A stretch of 64,000 nucleotides of DNA, from NCBI GenBank assembly GCA_020086605.1, contig JACBWW010000048.1, positions 835,002-899,001 on the forward strand, read 5' to 3'. The notes below the pieces were generated by a model. The model had not been told where the DNA came from. It saw only the letters and a list, made by a program, of their open reading frames with translations, and ran no database searches. Position 1 is the stretch's first letter. Every line of letters starts with the position of its first letter. Shown here one piece after another: positions 24,291-36,769 of this stretch. The DNA comes from Lanius collurio. Taxonomy: Eukaryota > Chordata > Aves > Passeriformes > Laniidae. The translations under genes and the position numbers were made by a program.

Positions 24291-25429
24291 TGTGAGGGAT
24301 AGTTATCTAGAAAGATATCTAATAATAGAGATTATGGAGGACATAGAATTAAGTAAAATTCTCTTGGCTTGGAGCTCAGTACAAGTCAACCCTGTGTGCA
24401 AATTAAGAGATGAGAAGGAGGCATTTTCATCCAGAATCAATTATCACAAATGATCCCACAGTCATGGCCAAAATCACATTACTCACAATAAATTAAAATT
24501 ACCTGGCGATTCTTTTTAAGTGCCTATAGTTTCAGATCTAGGAAAAAAAAAGAGGGAGAGTTCAAGTCCAACACAAGTGGGGAAGACTCCATCTTATTAT
24601 GGCATCTACTGTGCCCCACTTTCTTCCAGTCAGAGCCTCAGGCTCCTGTGTCCACGTTCCATAGCACCCTCCATGCCCATTTTGGTGCCTCTGCTCCTTA
24701 AGTGTTTCCTTCCTTCACTCTTCAGCACACTTGTTTTGCCTTGCCATTTCTCTACATGTTCTTCTCTGTCAACCCTCCTCATAGTTAAGCTGAAGATTCA
24801 ATAACAAATCTCATCCCATTCCTTCTTTTACCTTGAAACAATGTGTTGATCTACACAAGCTAAGAAACTAGGCTCAGAACTTTAAAATTGTTCCTGTAAT
24901 TTTTTTTCTCTGAAATTCTGTATGAAACAAGATGTGAAATTCCAGAGAGACCGGCAGGTACTGGTCAACATGAGGTGTAGGCAGTGAAACTCATCTCAAA
25001 CGGGAGGATAATTTCTGACATAGTTACCCATACTGACTGCAGTTTCATAATACATAACTGGGTCCAGAAGCAAATGTCAGAAAAATAATTCTGTGATCGT
25101 TTGCAAAACTACACATAGCATAAATAGACTTGATAGGTACATATACTTTTTATAAGTTCATGGAAAGTAAACATGAGTTAAAAGGACTAATGCCGATTTG
25201 CTTGCATTAATACTTGAGGAAGAAGAGGTTTAAGCCTATGTTAAGGATGCAAACACCTAAAGCACACAGATTATTCTCTATAGTCACTGTGTCAGGAGCT
25301 GTAGACTGGTAAATTCAGAATTAGTAAACTGGTAAATGGAATACATTGATTGCTTTTACATAACATAATACAAGTTAAAATAAATGGTCAGTGTCCTCAT
25401 AAATCTCTGCTAGTGCTTCTCCACAAAGA

Positions 25430-25870
25430 CAATTAAATAATATAACAGCACCCTTCACTGCTACAAGAGTGCAGTCACGAGCAATGGCTTTGTGATGAAA
25501 GAACATCACATTTTAATTCTTCACACAGACACTAATTTTTAGTGGTCTACTTTCCTGTAAGAATGATGCTTTGAACGAGATATTAGCAAGACCAAAAATG
25601 GAAAGTTTCTGAAGCTTTTAGTCTTGCGTACTTGATGACAGATTCAAAATCCTAGTATTATTTTCAAGCCATCCTTTTGTATCTAGGACACAGGAACCAT
25701 CAGAGGGAAATATTGCCATGTGAGCTACATGATCAGTCTGTGCCGTAAAACACAATTCGACTTCAGGCATGAACTTGCCAGAAACCCTTCCTAGTTAATT
25801 CAGTAAGACCCCTCAAATCATGAAGAATATTAAGCAAGCTGAAAAGTGTGTCTTTGAAGAAATTGCAAGG
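25430..25870. promoter_or_regulatory. Enhancer-like block with scattered CpGs
   Basis: Unique sequence retaining several CpGs (CAGTCACGAGC, GAACGAGA, TTGCGTAC, GCCGTAAAA, AATTCGACT), which is unusual for this AT-rich desert. CpG retention can indicate constraint or low methylation. Confidence 0.3.
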
Positions 25871-26699
25871 TAAATATTCCAGAAGAAAATTAAGAAACAT
25901 CCACAAATAAAATGGGTTGCTGAAAAATCATTTTCTTAATTCTAATTAATGCATTTTCTGCTAGGTCATATACAGATGGGTGAGTAGGAAATAGCATTGA
26001 TGCAGACAGGATTCCTGCTTTCAGTAAGAAAGTACTCCTGTACCACCTTGCTTAGCTAAAAATAAAAAGAGACATCTTTTTGTTTGGTTCTGGTTATTTC
26101 TCTATGAGAAACACACTGGAGAAAGGAAAGTTGTTTTTAGAACAGCACTGAGGCAGAAAGAATGGGAAAATGTAAGGCAACTGTTCTCTGATCTTCATGT
26201 ACATCAATTGCATGCAATAAATTCCCTGCTGTTTGAGCACAGACAGAATCTCAAATACACATATACTTTTGCTATTAGAAAGTATAAACCAAATAGTGAT
26301 AAACACTGACTATTTGTTGTTTAGATTTATTTTCTGAGTAATATAACCGAGTGGAAAAAAAAAAGAAAAAAAACAACCTAGTATTGAAGGATGTATCATT
26401 TTTAATCTCAGCGTTTTGGCTACTGCCAACATCAGATAGAGTGTCGTATTGCAATAATTCAAGGATCTCTCTATTAGTTTCTCTAAGCCTTTAAAGTAAG
26501 GGAAGCTGTAACAGTGGGAAATGTTAGGCACATTCTCTAATTCTCCTCAGGTCTGGGACTTAAATTTATTTTAAGGAGAAATTCAAGGTAAGCTGTATTT
26601 TACTTAAATACATTAATCTTTTTAACTGTTATTGTTTGATACACTATCCAGTTGTGCTTTTTTTTTCTTTTCAAAGCCTGCAATAAAAAATGTTGTTGT

Positions 26700-27345
26700 T
26701 CCCTTCTGCAGTTCAGATGTATAACCAGCAGCATATTACAGCTGCAAGCTACTGCCTAACATCTCCAACTTTGGGAAGCGATATTCCCTAATTGCTCACA
26801 TCCAGCACTTACACATACATGGCACTCAAAAAGGGTTAAGCATCTGAATCCTCTGGAACAGTGTTTCCTAAGGAACAATAGAAAAATCATTAGTGTGTTA
26901 ACTGAAACAATACCATACTTTTCTCTCTATTGTTTAACCTTTTGTCCACATTACAAATTTCTCAGTGTAGTTCTTATCTTTGACCTTGAGGGACTGTAGC
27001 TTTATCAGTGCTTCCGTTTAGATCACAGATGACCTTCAGCTGATATCATTGAGCCCTGACCTGCCTCAGTGATCTTCTCACACAGAATACATATGCTGAA
27101 CAGTGCTGGTGTGTGCAGTAGGGGTAAGTGAATTATTTACAAAAATTTGAGTTGACACCTTTTATCAAATGTGGAAAGATGAAGACAAAACAGCTGCTAT
27201 TGCTGTCGTAAGCAATCTGCTGGTGATTGAATAAAAGTGTCAAGAAAATGGCTGCTTGATGGCCTTTTGTTCTCTCTCATCCAGCTTGATGTTAGTTTGA
27301 GCTGTCAGTTAGGAATCACGGCACAGTGATTTATCAATAGGCTGA
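26700..27345. promoter_or_regulatory. Enhancer-like block abutting the CpG island
   Basis: Long unique stretch running straight into the CpG island. It holds CAGCTG (27191-27196), GGTGATTGAATAAA, GAATTATTTAC, TCATTAGTGTGTTAAC and TTATCTTTGACC. No repeat family is seen. The adjacency suggests a promoter-proximal regulatory region for whatever starts in the island. Confidence 0.4.
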
Positions 27346-27382
27346 GTGACCTTCCCGTGCAGCCGGCGCTACCGTGGGCAGA

Positions 27383-27400
27383 CAGCACCCTCTGCTGCGG
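27383..27400 (-). promoter_or_regulatory. CTCF-like motif in the CpG island
   Basis: The minus strand reads CCGCAGCAGAGGGTGCTG, close to the CTCF core (CCASYAGRKGGCR) with the AGAGGG centre intact. Motif match only. Confidence 0.4.
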
Positions 27401-27446
27401 GCCGGCTCCGCTTCCCAGCGGGAACGGGGATCCGAAACTGCCGTCG

Positions 27447-27540
27447 GCTTTTCTTCTTTTACTTTCTTTTTTTTTTCCCTAATTGTCCTTTTTTTCTTCT
27501 TTCCTTAATTTTCTGCCTTTGTTTTGTTTTTATCAAGTCT
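27447..27540. repeat. Polypyrimidine (T-rich) tract inside the CpG island
   Basis: About 90 bases are nearly all T and C on the plus strand, dividing the two CpG-rich lobes. Confidence 0.85.
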
Positions 27541-27565
27541 CGAAAGCTTAGCTGTGTGAATGCGC

Positions 27566-27595
27566 ATAAATAAATAAATAAATAAATAAATAAAT
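27566..27595. repeat. (AAAT)n microsatellite
   Basis: Seven or more perfect copies of the tetranucleotide, next to the T-rich tract. On the minus strand it would encode the repeated YLFI residues at the end of the 158-codon frame. Confidence 0.95.
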
Positions 27596-28184
27596 TGCTC
27601 TAAACTGCACAACGTATTTCCAGGCTTTCTTCCTAACAAAAGCGAAAGTACCGACTGAATCAAACAAACTTGCTGCAATTAGACAATAGGATGGGGAAAG
27701 GCGGCGGCTGTCAGAGGAGGCGGATTTGAAACCCGGTGTGCTCCTGTACCACACAGTTCCCTCGTTGCTCGCGTTTATTCCAAACCTCCCAGTTTTACAG
27801 TTCTCACATATTGTCACGCAATGAAGTACTGACTTCCACGCAGTCCCACTGCTTTGTTGAACTTCTGTGACTAAAGGAGCGCTCGGGGTGTTCCACGCAA
27901 TGCGCTCCTCTTCAAGAAGCTGCTCCTCTTCCCACCCAGCGCACCACCTTGGGAGCATCTCACTCCTCTCACCGACTTCCCGGCGGCAGCTGATCCCGGC
28001 GGGGCTCCTGAGCTGTCCGCACATCAGTGTGCGCTGGGTGCCCCCCCTTCCCTTGCCCCACAGGCCCGGCAGCCGGGCGGGTCGGGCACGGGCAGCCCCA
28101 GCCCAGCGCCGGCCCCGCCGCCGCCGCTGCTGCCCGCAGACCCCGCGGTGCCGGCAGCCACACGGTGCATTGCGCCTACGACTG

Positions 28185-28305
28185 TCGGTACCTAATAATG
28201 ATTATTAGCAGCTTTCAAAGACATTTGCATAACAAATTGCTTTCTGGAACAATGTTCTCTCTCCAAGGTTCATTTCACGTGTTTTTGTTAAGATTAAAAT
28301 TTCTC
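28185..28305. promoter_or_regulatory. Enhancer-like block right of the CpG island
   Basis: AATAATGATTATTAGCAGC, an exact octamer ATTTGCAT (28223-28230), then AACAAATTGC and AACAATG (28248-28254, SOX type) occur in about 70 bases. POU and SOX words close together are typical of neural and pluripotency enhancers. Confidence 0.4.
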
Positions 28306-28321
28306 AGTTTTCTTTCACGGA

Positions 28322-28371
28322 TTCAGAGATTCCCAGAATATCCTGAGTTAGAAGGGACGCACTAAATGACC
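28322..28371 (-). mobile_element. Very short CR1 3'-tail fragment
   Basis: The plus strand reads GATTCCCAGAATATCCTGAG followed by TTAGAAGGGACGCACTAAATGACC. This corresponds to the last about 50 bases of an antisense CR1 (CAGAATATCCTGAGTTGGAAGGGACC in the family). It is an extreme 5' truncation, about 130 bases right of the CpG island. Confidence 0.75.
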
Positions 28372-31300
28372 TTTTTTTCCCAGAGTTTGTGCGACTGATA
28401 TTCCCACACTGAGTAGCATAATCTAAGTTCCTTCCTTTGTTTATGGAGATGTGATTTTTGCTGCAATTATCAGTAAAATTGTTGATCGTTTTAATTTTTA
28501 TTTTTTTTTAAATTAAGGTTAAAGTAATGAGTAATGAGTGATTTTTTTTGAAGACTCCACTTTTCATAGGCAATGCATGCATACACAAGATATAGATTGC
28601 CTTTGCTTTTTCCTAGAAGTGTATTTAAAAGGGAACTAGTGACTCAGAAGGATTAGTTTATTTTCTCTACACATGCTGAGTTGAAAAGTAATTCAGTGAA
28701 AAAAGTTTTCCTTAAAAACTGCTGTGATAAAACAATGATTGAGAAACAAGTTTTTAATTTTTGTCTCTTTTGTTATTTTTTCACAGCAGTTTCTTCTATT
28801 ATTTTTTAATTTATTTCTTTGCTTCCTTTTATGACCTTTATAACCGAAAAGTTAAGCTTGCCAAGGCATCAAATTCAGCTGAAATTTTGTGAACTTTTGT
28901 GAGTTTTGTGCATATTTGCCCAGGTCAGATCCTGTGGTTATATCCATGCAGCAAGATACTTCCACTGACACAAAGACCCAGACTCCAGGGCCAGCACCAA
29001 AGAAATTTAACTTGATCAAGGAGAGAGATCCTATTGGTGACACACAGGTGACCAGCTGGCTGATGAGAACATAATTCAAAGGATATCCTTGGAAATCCAT
29101 TTAGTATCCCAAACTGATGGAGTGCTAAAAAGACAAGAAATATTTTACTTACAAAAGGACATTTCAACGTTTCTGTCCAAGGCAAGTGTAGTCAGTGCCT
29201 GAATAAGAAGTTTACCCTCATGTAATTTCTTCAATCCTTTTCTGAAAAAATAAACCTTTTTTCCCATTTATTTTTCATTGCAGTTTCACTCATTTTCCCT
29301 GCCTCAGTTTCATGGGCATGATTTCCTTTCTGTCACTATCAAGTTAGAGCTCTGGAAAAGTACAGGTATGCCAGTGCTAATCTGACAGAAGTGAAATCAG
29401 AATAATGGCCAACATTTTCTACGAACATATTTGAAGCAGTCTTTGTGCTCACAACATGGCTACCATGCTGAGAAACACCTTGCTGGCTTGGATGAAGGTT
29501 ACTGAACTGCAGCTTGTGCATCAGTCTTAAAAGCAAAGTTCTTTGGATCACGAGATCCTGTAATAGGACATAAATGGACATTTCATCTATAAAATGCCTG
29601 CTCATACACTGTCCTCACACCATAGCTAATGCATCAAAATCTGAAATGGGTTCTATGTGACAATTTATTCCCCTGGTTACAGAAAATAATGTCTTGTAAT
29701 ATCAGTAGATTTTCTGTAGTACTTACGTGTTCTATTAAGATGTCTTGCCAGCTTGTACTGTGAGCTTTATTACTAGCTTATATTATTTCAATAAAACTTG
29801 TTATTATAGTTTGTATTTTCTTGCATCCAAATGTTTATTAATTTAATTTTCTTGTTGCTTAGGTGCTTACTTTATTTCTCTCAAACTTAATCGCTGGGGG
29901 AAAAAGGTTGTGTTGAATGCTGTAGTTGCAAAGATCAGCAAAAGTACAGAGGGCATGTCTTTGGTGTTTGGAGTCATTTTCATAGGGATAGTGTCCATAT
30001 TTTTAATGAAGATATTGGTTATTTGCATAACGCATACATAGCATCTTTCATTGAAGAATCTGCAACCATTTTGAAAGCATTCAAAGAGCACAGCTTCCTG
30101 AGGAGATGAGGACTTTGTAGATGGCATGGTGGTACAATCTGTTAAGAAGGCTGCCCCGAACTTCTCCAATCAATACATTATTTAGCTTGCAAGAATTTTT
30201 AGGGTGAAAATTTTGGTGCAAATCATCTTCTTCTTACCCTTGCTGTGTTTTATCCCTTGCCTCTCAGCTCCCATCTTCCACACCCAGCAGCACAGCTCTG
30301 GAGGCTGCAGGGAAACTCTCCCATTGTCTTTGGATCATGACATAGATGTTCTCAGAGAATGTCAGAAATATGTTTCTGCACTAGATAGGGGAACTATATG
30401 AAACCTCCCCTTGTCTTCTTGCAGACTGAGGCTGTTGCTTGGGACTGTAAGACAGCCTGCAGGGACATGGTACAGCAGTTGGAGTGGGGTAAGAGGAGGA
30501 CTGTTTCAAGCTCATTCCCAACCAGACATTTCTGGGAGCGTTTGCAGAGCAATTAAAGTCCAGTTTACCATTGCAGCAGGGAATTTCACCCCCAGTAACC
30601 TTACCTCAAATCTGAGTCTATTTCAAATCTCTGAAACTATGTAAAAAGTGATTATACGTGACTAAGATTTGTCAGATTAATCCCCGAGAGATTATATCCG
30701 TGTCAGACATGGCCCATCACAACTACAAATGGCTTTTCTTGCAACTGGAACTGGAATTCAGGTTATCTAAATGTAGGTATCTACATTGCAGCTATACCTG
30801 TGTAAGTAAGTGTGTTGGAAGGAATCATGGAGACAAATGGGATATAGACTATGTGAAAAAGTGTTTGGAGGGGGACTGAGTAGATCTTGGGATAGGAATG
30901 TTGGGCAGACAGTTTGGGAGAAGAGTTTGGACAAGAAGATGTATAGTGGAAAAATGAGATTTATGTATCTGTTGTTGAAAACCCTGCGAGAAAGAGACTG
31001 AGCATGATTTGTGGAGAAAACAGAGAGCTGGGTTTAAAATTTTGTAGAAAAGCGCAGCTTGGAGGAAGAGGGTGACCTAAGTCCAGACTAAGTATGAAGC
31101 CATGAATAGTTTGTGCCCCCAAGTGCTGTTCTCCCAGAGAACAGCAGGAAATCCAAAATTCCTAGGTCAGATGAGAGCCAGTATCTATGAAAACCACCAC
31201 ATTGTCCCCACAAGGCATCTGCATTGTGAAACTCTCTTTATTTGTATGCCCCACATAGCTCATGATGTATTCAGTGAAGAGGATGAACCTGCTGCACTAA

Positions 31301-31429
31301 CAAGACAAACACAGTAATCTGGTATTCCTACCCATTAACTCAAGTGGCTAATGTTTTTGTGATTGATGTCCACCATCCAGAAAGCACTACTGATGGCTGT
31401 TCATATGACATAAACTGACAGTTCTGGGA
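28372..31429. other. Intergenic, no gene recognised
   Basis: Unique DNA. It follows the CpG island on the right, so exons of a plus-strand non-coding transcript could lie here, but I cannot identify any. A POU octamer ATTTGCAT occurs at 30021-30028. Confidence 0.5.
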
Positions 31430-31660
31430 GGGATTTTTTTTCTGTTTATTGTCTTAGAATTAATCCAAAATGTCATAAAAGAACTTTACGAAATTCTGTC
31501 ACTGAAAAGCTGTGAAACATCAAAATTAAGATTACCTCTGAGAACTTTAATTTGCTCCTGTACCTGCATTTTAAGAACTCTTTAAATTGGCATTATCACA
31601 TCCTATCTTTCTGCCTTGATTCATTCAATTCATGTTAAGGCTAATTCTTAGCTAACAAAC
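31430..31660. promoter_or_regulatory. Enhancer-like block
   Basis: Unique AT-rich DNA with AGAATTAATCC, CTTTAATTTGC, TTTATTGTC and TTGATTCATTC words; weak evidence. Confidence 0.2.
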
Positions 31661-31779
31661 AGGTATTCAATATTGTTGCCTCCTCACTATTCAGCATATG
31701 AACCAGGATCTTGCAGCACAAAATTCAAATCCTGCTCTGAACACAGAATTATTTGTTTCCCCAAGGGCTTCTTTGTGAA

Positions 31780-31865
31780 ACTTTCCTAACACCTCTGGGA
31801 GATGAGTGTCATTATTCCCATTTTACAGTTGGGAATAACATCACAAAGAATATGGGCCCAAAGTA
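31780..31865 (+). mobile_element. Short MIR-type SINE relic
   Basis: The words CACCTCTGGGAGATGAG, TGTCATTATTCCCATTTTACAG and TTGGGAATAACATCACAAAG follow the order of the MIR core (GTATTATTATCCCCATTTTACAGATG in the family). Only the central part is recognisable. Confidence 0.55.
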
Positions 31866-32339
31866 TTCACCAGTTTGCAATGTTCAGTTTAAGAACAACA
31901 AAACCAAGTATTTATGAGCATGTAGCATTCTACAGTAAAATTACAATTTACTTCAATTTCAGTTGTGAATGCTTAGTGCTTCTGTAAATCAGACTCCAGA
32001 CACCCATAACACAAGAAACACACAATTATTGACCACCTGTTCAGTGACTTGCCAAGCATCCCAAAGGAATTCCCTGACAGATGCACAGATAGAGTAAAAT
32101 TCCCCATGGTTGCATTCAGCTCCCTTAACCATGACACCTTCTCTCCTTTTTTTTTTCAATCTCTTATCTTGGCCACTATGCATGGGATTATTCCATCAAA
32201 TCTGAGTCACCTAGAAGTCAGCCCTGAGCTGGTCGTCATGATTCTCTCTTGACAATAGGGAGCTTGGTTGAACCACTAAACCTCTGTAGGCATAAAATTG
32301 GATGGGAGAGTAGGTGTCTGTCCTTTCCCACTGGCTACA

Positions 32340-32660
32340 GAAAGATTCCAGACTAGCTTAATAATTAGCACCCAACATCTAGGAGGCTAACTTATGGTAA
32401 AATAAAACCTCCCCAGTATTAATTTTTTATCGGTAAGAAAATAAGTAGACAGCTGCCTTCCTCACAAAAATCTGATAAGCACCCAGTGCTCAGGTTTACT
32501 TTTTAGAGTAAATAGAGCAAAAATTATGCAGGTGAAGCACATAAATAGAAAGAGTCTCATAATGACTATGTCCAGTCAGGGTAAATTAAACCATAATTAT
32601 TACCAGCCTTAATTATCCAACCTTATATCAGCCTACACAGCTTCTGAAGGCAGTTCAGTC
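32340..32660. promoter_or_regulatory. Enhancer-like block with three TAATTA cores
   Basis: Homeodomain cores TAATTA occur at 32362-32367, 32594-32599 and 32610-32615, the last two 16 bases apart. TTATCGGTAAG and GGTAAATTAAACC lie between. Unique sequence. Confidence 0.35.
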
Positions 32661-35600
32661 ACATTCTTGCAGCATTGGTTTTGCAAATAAAACCCTGTTT
32701 AACTCAAGCAGGACATGTCCTTGTCTCAGTCCTCTTTGTCATCTCTTATGCACATTGCTGTCTGTATCATGACATTTTGTGATAACAATAAAGAGACCAT
32801 GTTCCGTATCTTAACTGAGGGTGGAATTTTCAATCCATAGAAAATCAGTTCATATTCAAAGCCCAGGTCCAAGTCTTTGCTGAAGTCTATGTAATCAGCA
32901 ACCCTTAGATAAAACAGGATTACTAAGCTTGAAGACAAATTTTGAGGGGGTCTAGAAAATCAATTCCATCATAAGTGACTATGTTCTCTGTCTAACTTAT
33001 GTAGGTAAGTAGATTAAAGACTATTTTAAAGATTTCAGGAATAACCTCTGCCTATGTAAGTCCAGGCATCTGGATCTTACCCCTGGAGTCTGACTTTTAG
33101 AACAACAAAAAGCAAGGTGATCCAGTCTTGATCCAGTCTTCTCCAAGTGAAAATCATATTGAGCCTATGCTCTTGACACAACACAGAAATCTGTCAATAA
33201 AAGGCTGCCTCAAGATGCCATAAAATGCCAACAAAATCACACAAATCAGTAGAGAAGCTAGCACAGCCTTTATGAGAGACTACAACTCATGTGTGGAATG
33301 AAAGAGCTATCCAGCTTCCAACAAAAGTCAACACGCACTGCTTACTTGTCATTACCACTGCTCTACACAGCTTTTGAAAGTTGGTCAATTTACAGTTTAT
33401 GCATCAAGTGCCTAAGCCAACTCCATGTACTGCCTTTGTACTTCTACTGGTGTGAAATGATAGGGTGTTCTCCGACAGCAAGGTCTTGGAGCAGTGGCAC
33501 AGACAGAGCAGAACAGCTGCTGATGTGAACACCTGGTGCATCTCCAGATATCCACAACTGACTGCACAACCAGGTGCACACTATCAGCTGCACACCTGAG
33601 GTGTATCAGTTAAAGAGAGTGGTAGACTGCAGCTGCTGCTGTCTGCTGTGGCAAAGAATGCGTGTTCATTCCCCCAAAACCAGAATAAATAAGCAGAGCA
33701 AAAAACGTAGGAATGCTGGTATAATGTTAAGAGTAGGTTCCAGCTGAGTATGTGCAAACACGATGCACAGAAAAACTCATCAGTTTCTCAGTGATGAAAT
33801 CCCCCAGCCTGAGTGTTCATACATCAGATCAATGCAAAACTTCATCAAAGGCAGAAACAGAGACAGGTAGGTCTTGTCAGGATTTACAAAAGACTCAGGA
33901 ATACAGCTAATATCCAATACAGCATTGTCTCCGTGTGCTCCATTTATTTTTTTCTAAGACATTGTTCAAAAAGGTGAAGCCAGAGTCATCCATTTCATGG
34001 ATTAAAAAAGTGAATCTTTTCCAAACGGCAATATTTTTTATTTAACATTGTCTTCAATCTCTAGTCTTCAATGTGCAGGGATAGTTGTCTGCTCTAAATC
34101 TCATGTACGTATGCATCATGACTTCTTCATAAAAGAACAGTAGAATGTTGAATAATATGTAAATTTTATGTTGTAATGAATTGGGTCCTAAGATCTTTAA
34201 AGGTCAGACACCTGATATAATACATCATGTTCTTTAATATCAACTACAAAATAACCGTAATAAATTTTGCCAGTACCATATCCTCACACGCTGTTACCCA
34301 CAAAGAAGCACCAAAGGAAATGTGTCATTTGTCAAAACATGTAGGGAAGGTGATGTGTGTACAAGTAATTTTAAAAGTATTGCTAAGGTTAGGCATAGTT
34401 ATACAAGTTACAAGGTTGGCTTTTCAAGGAAGTAGCACATTGTCAACAAGCCTGTTGCTTAAATTCCCTAGAAGATTCATAAAGCCACAAGGCTATTTCT
34501 TTTACAGTGTACTCACATCTAATGAAATGCCTGTGAATTAAAATTAGCTAGTAGAAGCCAGACACATGGCAAATTGAAATTATTGCTGTTGATGTAGAGT
34601 TAACAAAACAAGAAGCTGTGACTAAAAACACAGTTTATTTTGTCACAAATTCACTAAAGCCTGTTAGAGCACTCTTTAGGCCCAAAAGTTAAACATGTTT
34701 AAATACCTCGTTGAACAGGAAAATCATAGACATATGTTTCGATTTAAGTGCACCCTTAAATGTTTAATGTAAGAGTTACTGAGCAGTTAAGTTCAATAGG
34801 CATTTCCCTAGCAGAATATCTTCTGGCAGTATGAATGCTAACAGGAGGAGAGAGAGACAAAAACATGAACTATACACAGACATTGCATACTGTGATGACT
34901 GTACCCAAGATTCCTTGGGCACACCAGAGTGTCAAAAAGGATAGAGTAAGCACAAAAAAAAAGTATGTCGGTCTCTGACAAAGTTTCACAAAGATAATAT
35001 GTGAGCCAATTTACTGCTTCTTCACAGTCTGCACAGGTAGGCAGCAAAGCCAAGGGCAAGCAGTACACACACTCACTGCTTTCCTCTCTGGCTCAGTTTG
35101 TGCTTACTTTTCCTGCCTTTGAAATGTGAAGACAGCAAACCGGTTACAACCTGTGTCAGTGGCCAGATCACCAAACTGTACTTTAGAAATAATAAAAGAT
35201 AGGAAGTGTCCCTGACCTTCTGAAAGATAGCAAAAGGAAACTCAGGATCATGTCAGCACAAGAAAAGGTGTATCCAACCATAGGTAATGCCACTGATAAA
35301 ATATTGACACTTAACTAAAGGGAACTTCTGTCTAAGTAAATAAATGTTTTGTGTTTTGTTGTTGTACTGTGTTCCCCATGATGCAATTCTGACAATGTGG
35401 CACTCGATCCTGATCTTCCAGTATGCTCCTGCTTGTATGACTGCTCTTTCTCCCACTGACACAGGGTAGGATTGAGATTCTGCTTCACATTCACTCACTT
35501 AGATGTAGCCACACCCCTTGTAGTAGATACTTGAGGGTTAGGTGTCCGAGTTCCAGTAATAGCCAACAGAAAGATCTGAGGCTTGATTCATTTCCCTTTG

Positions 35601-36769
35601 TGGCAGCTTTGGTGCCACCAGAGTCACTCTGAAGCACCCCACTGAACCTCACACTGCTGCTTTGGAAGCTCTCACCTGATGCAGAGCTGGGCATGTATGC
35701 ACAGGGCAGGAATGGTGCAGCTGAGTACCCCAGAGCTTAAACACCCAGCCCATGGACAGATGTCTGCAATGGAGGCATACACATTTAGATAAGAGAGCTT
35801 TGAGGCACTCCCACACTTGCTGTTTTTCTTTGGTAAGACCTACTTAGCCAAGTTCAAACTGTGCACCATTTATAAATAATGGCCTCTAGATAGGTTGCCT
35901 GTTGCTGAGAACATCTAGAACTCTGAATGCCAGGCAGGAGTGGTGAATGAGGCCTGATTTCAGCCCTAGTGAACAACTGCTTTCTCATTAACCATAAAAT
36001 GAAGCCCCAACAAGAAGATCTTCAATGACTAAACCTAGGAGGAATGAATGTAATGCTTAATTTTATGCATTTCTTTGTTGCCACTCATAATGTATTGTTA
36101 TAGTTTATTTTATTTCTCTGGTTTTATGGAGTTATACACATGATCAATGGCAGAAAAATAGTCCCAGAAGAGAAAGCCCCTCTGAACAGGAAATGTAGAA
36201 GGCAGGTTCCCTTTGGCCCTCTTGCAGCAGGAACAGATAGACCTGAACAGAAAGAGCATAAGAAACAGCAAATAATCAATGAGATTTCAGTCTGCACATT
36301 TGGCAGATTATACTTATCTTCCTTGTAAAAGTCTTTGGAAAATTACTGCTTAAGACAGCACAGCTTTTTACAGGGGATGAAATGTGCAAATTGTTACTTT
36401 TTTACATATTTCCTAAGATACATTCTTCCTTTGATACCAGCACATAACCATCATGTATTAAAGAAATAAGAGATTTCCCCATTAGTGTAAAACAGATGTA
36501 TATTATAGGATTAGCTCCTGAAGAATATAATTTTAATCTTGCCATTTCATAAAGAAGCCTTAATTCATAAATGTTAATGACACTGAGGAGTAACAGTCTT
36601 TTCCCTGGAGAAAGATTAGACCTTATATTATATTGTATATTATTGGACACAGTTTCAACTTGGGTTTTATTGTATGTGCATTTGATGATTTTTTTTTTTT
36701 GAGTTTGTACCATTATGGAAAATATTTTCACTTACATGAAATTTTTAGATTTGAATATACATGACATAA
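32661..36769. other. Intergenic, no gene recognised
   Basis: Unique DNA with a small 11-base tandem duplicate (TGATCCAGTCT, 33118-33139). Bases 35560-35760 are GC-richer and could be a decayed repeat. No exon seen. Confidence 0.5.

Larger units (their letters stand above)
27350..28190. promoter_or_regulatory. Isolated CpG island
   Basis: CpG pairs are rare elsewhere in the window, yet I count roughly 55-60 CpGs in about 840 bases here. They fall in two dense lobes (27350-27450 and 27700-28190) separated by a T-rich tract and an AAAT microsatellite. The right lobe contains a (CCG)n-like run and Sp1-like GGGCGGG (28076-28082). No homologous coding exon is seen on either strand. The longest open frame in the window (27548-28024, minus, 158 codons) is here, but its C-terminus is encoded by the microsatellite and it shows no family. 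The most likely role is promoter of a non-coding RNA or an orphan CpG-island enhancer in the DACH1-side desert. Confidence 0.8.

Noticed and set aside
27548..28024. Longest open frame in the window (158 codons, minus) as a protein gene
   Set aside because: Its tail is encoded by the AAAT microsatellite, it lies in a CpG-rich stretch where stops are rare by chance, and no known domain or splice context is visible.
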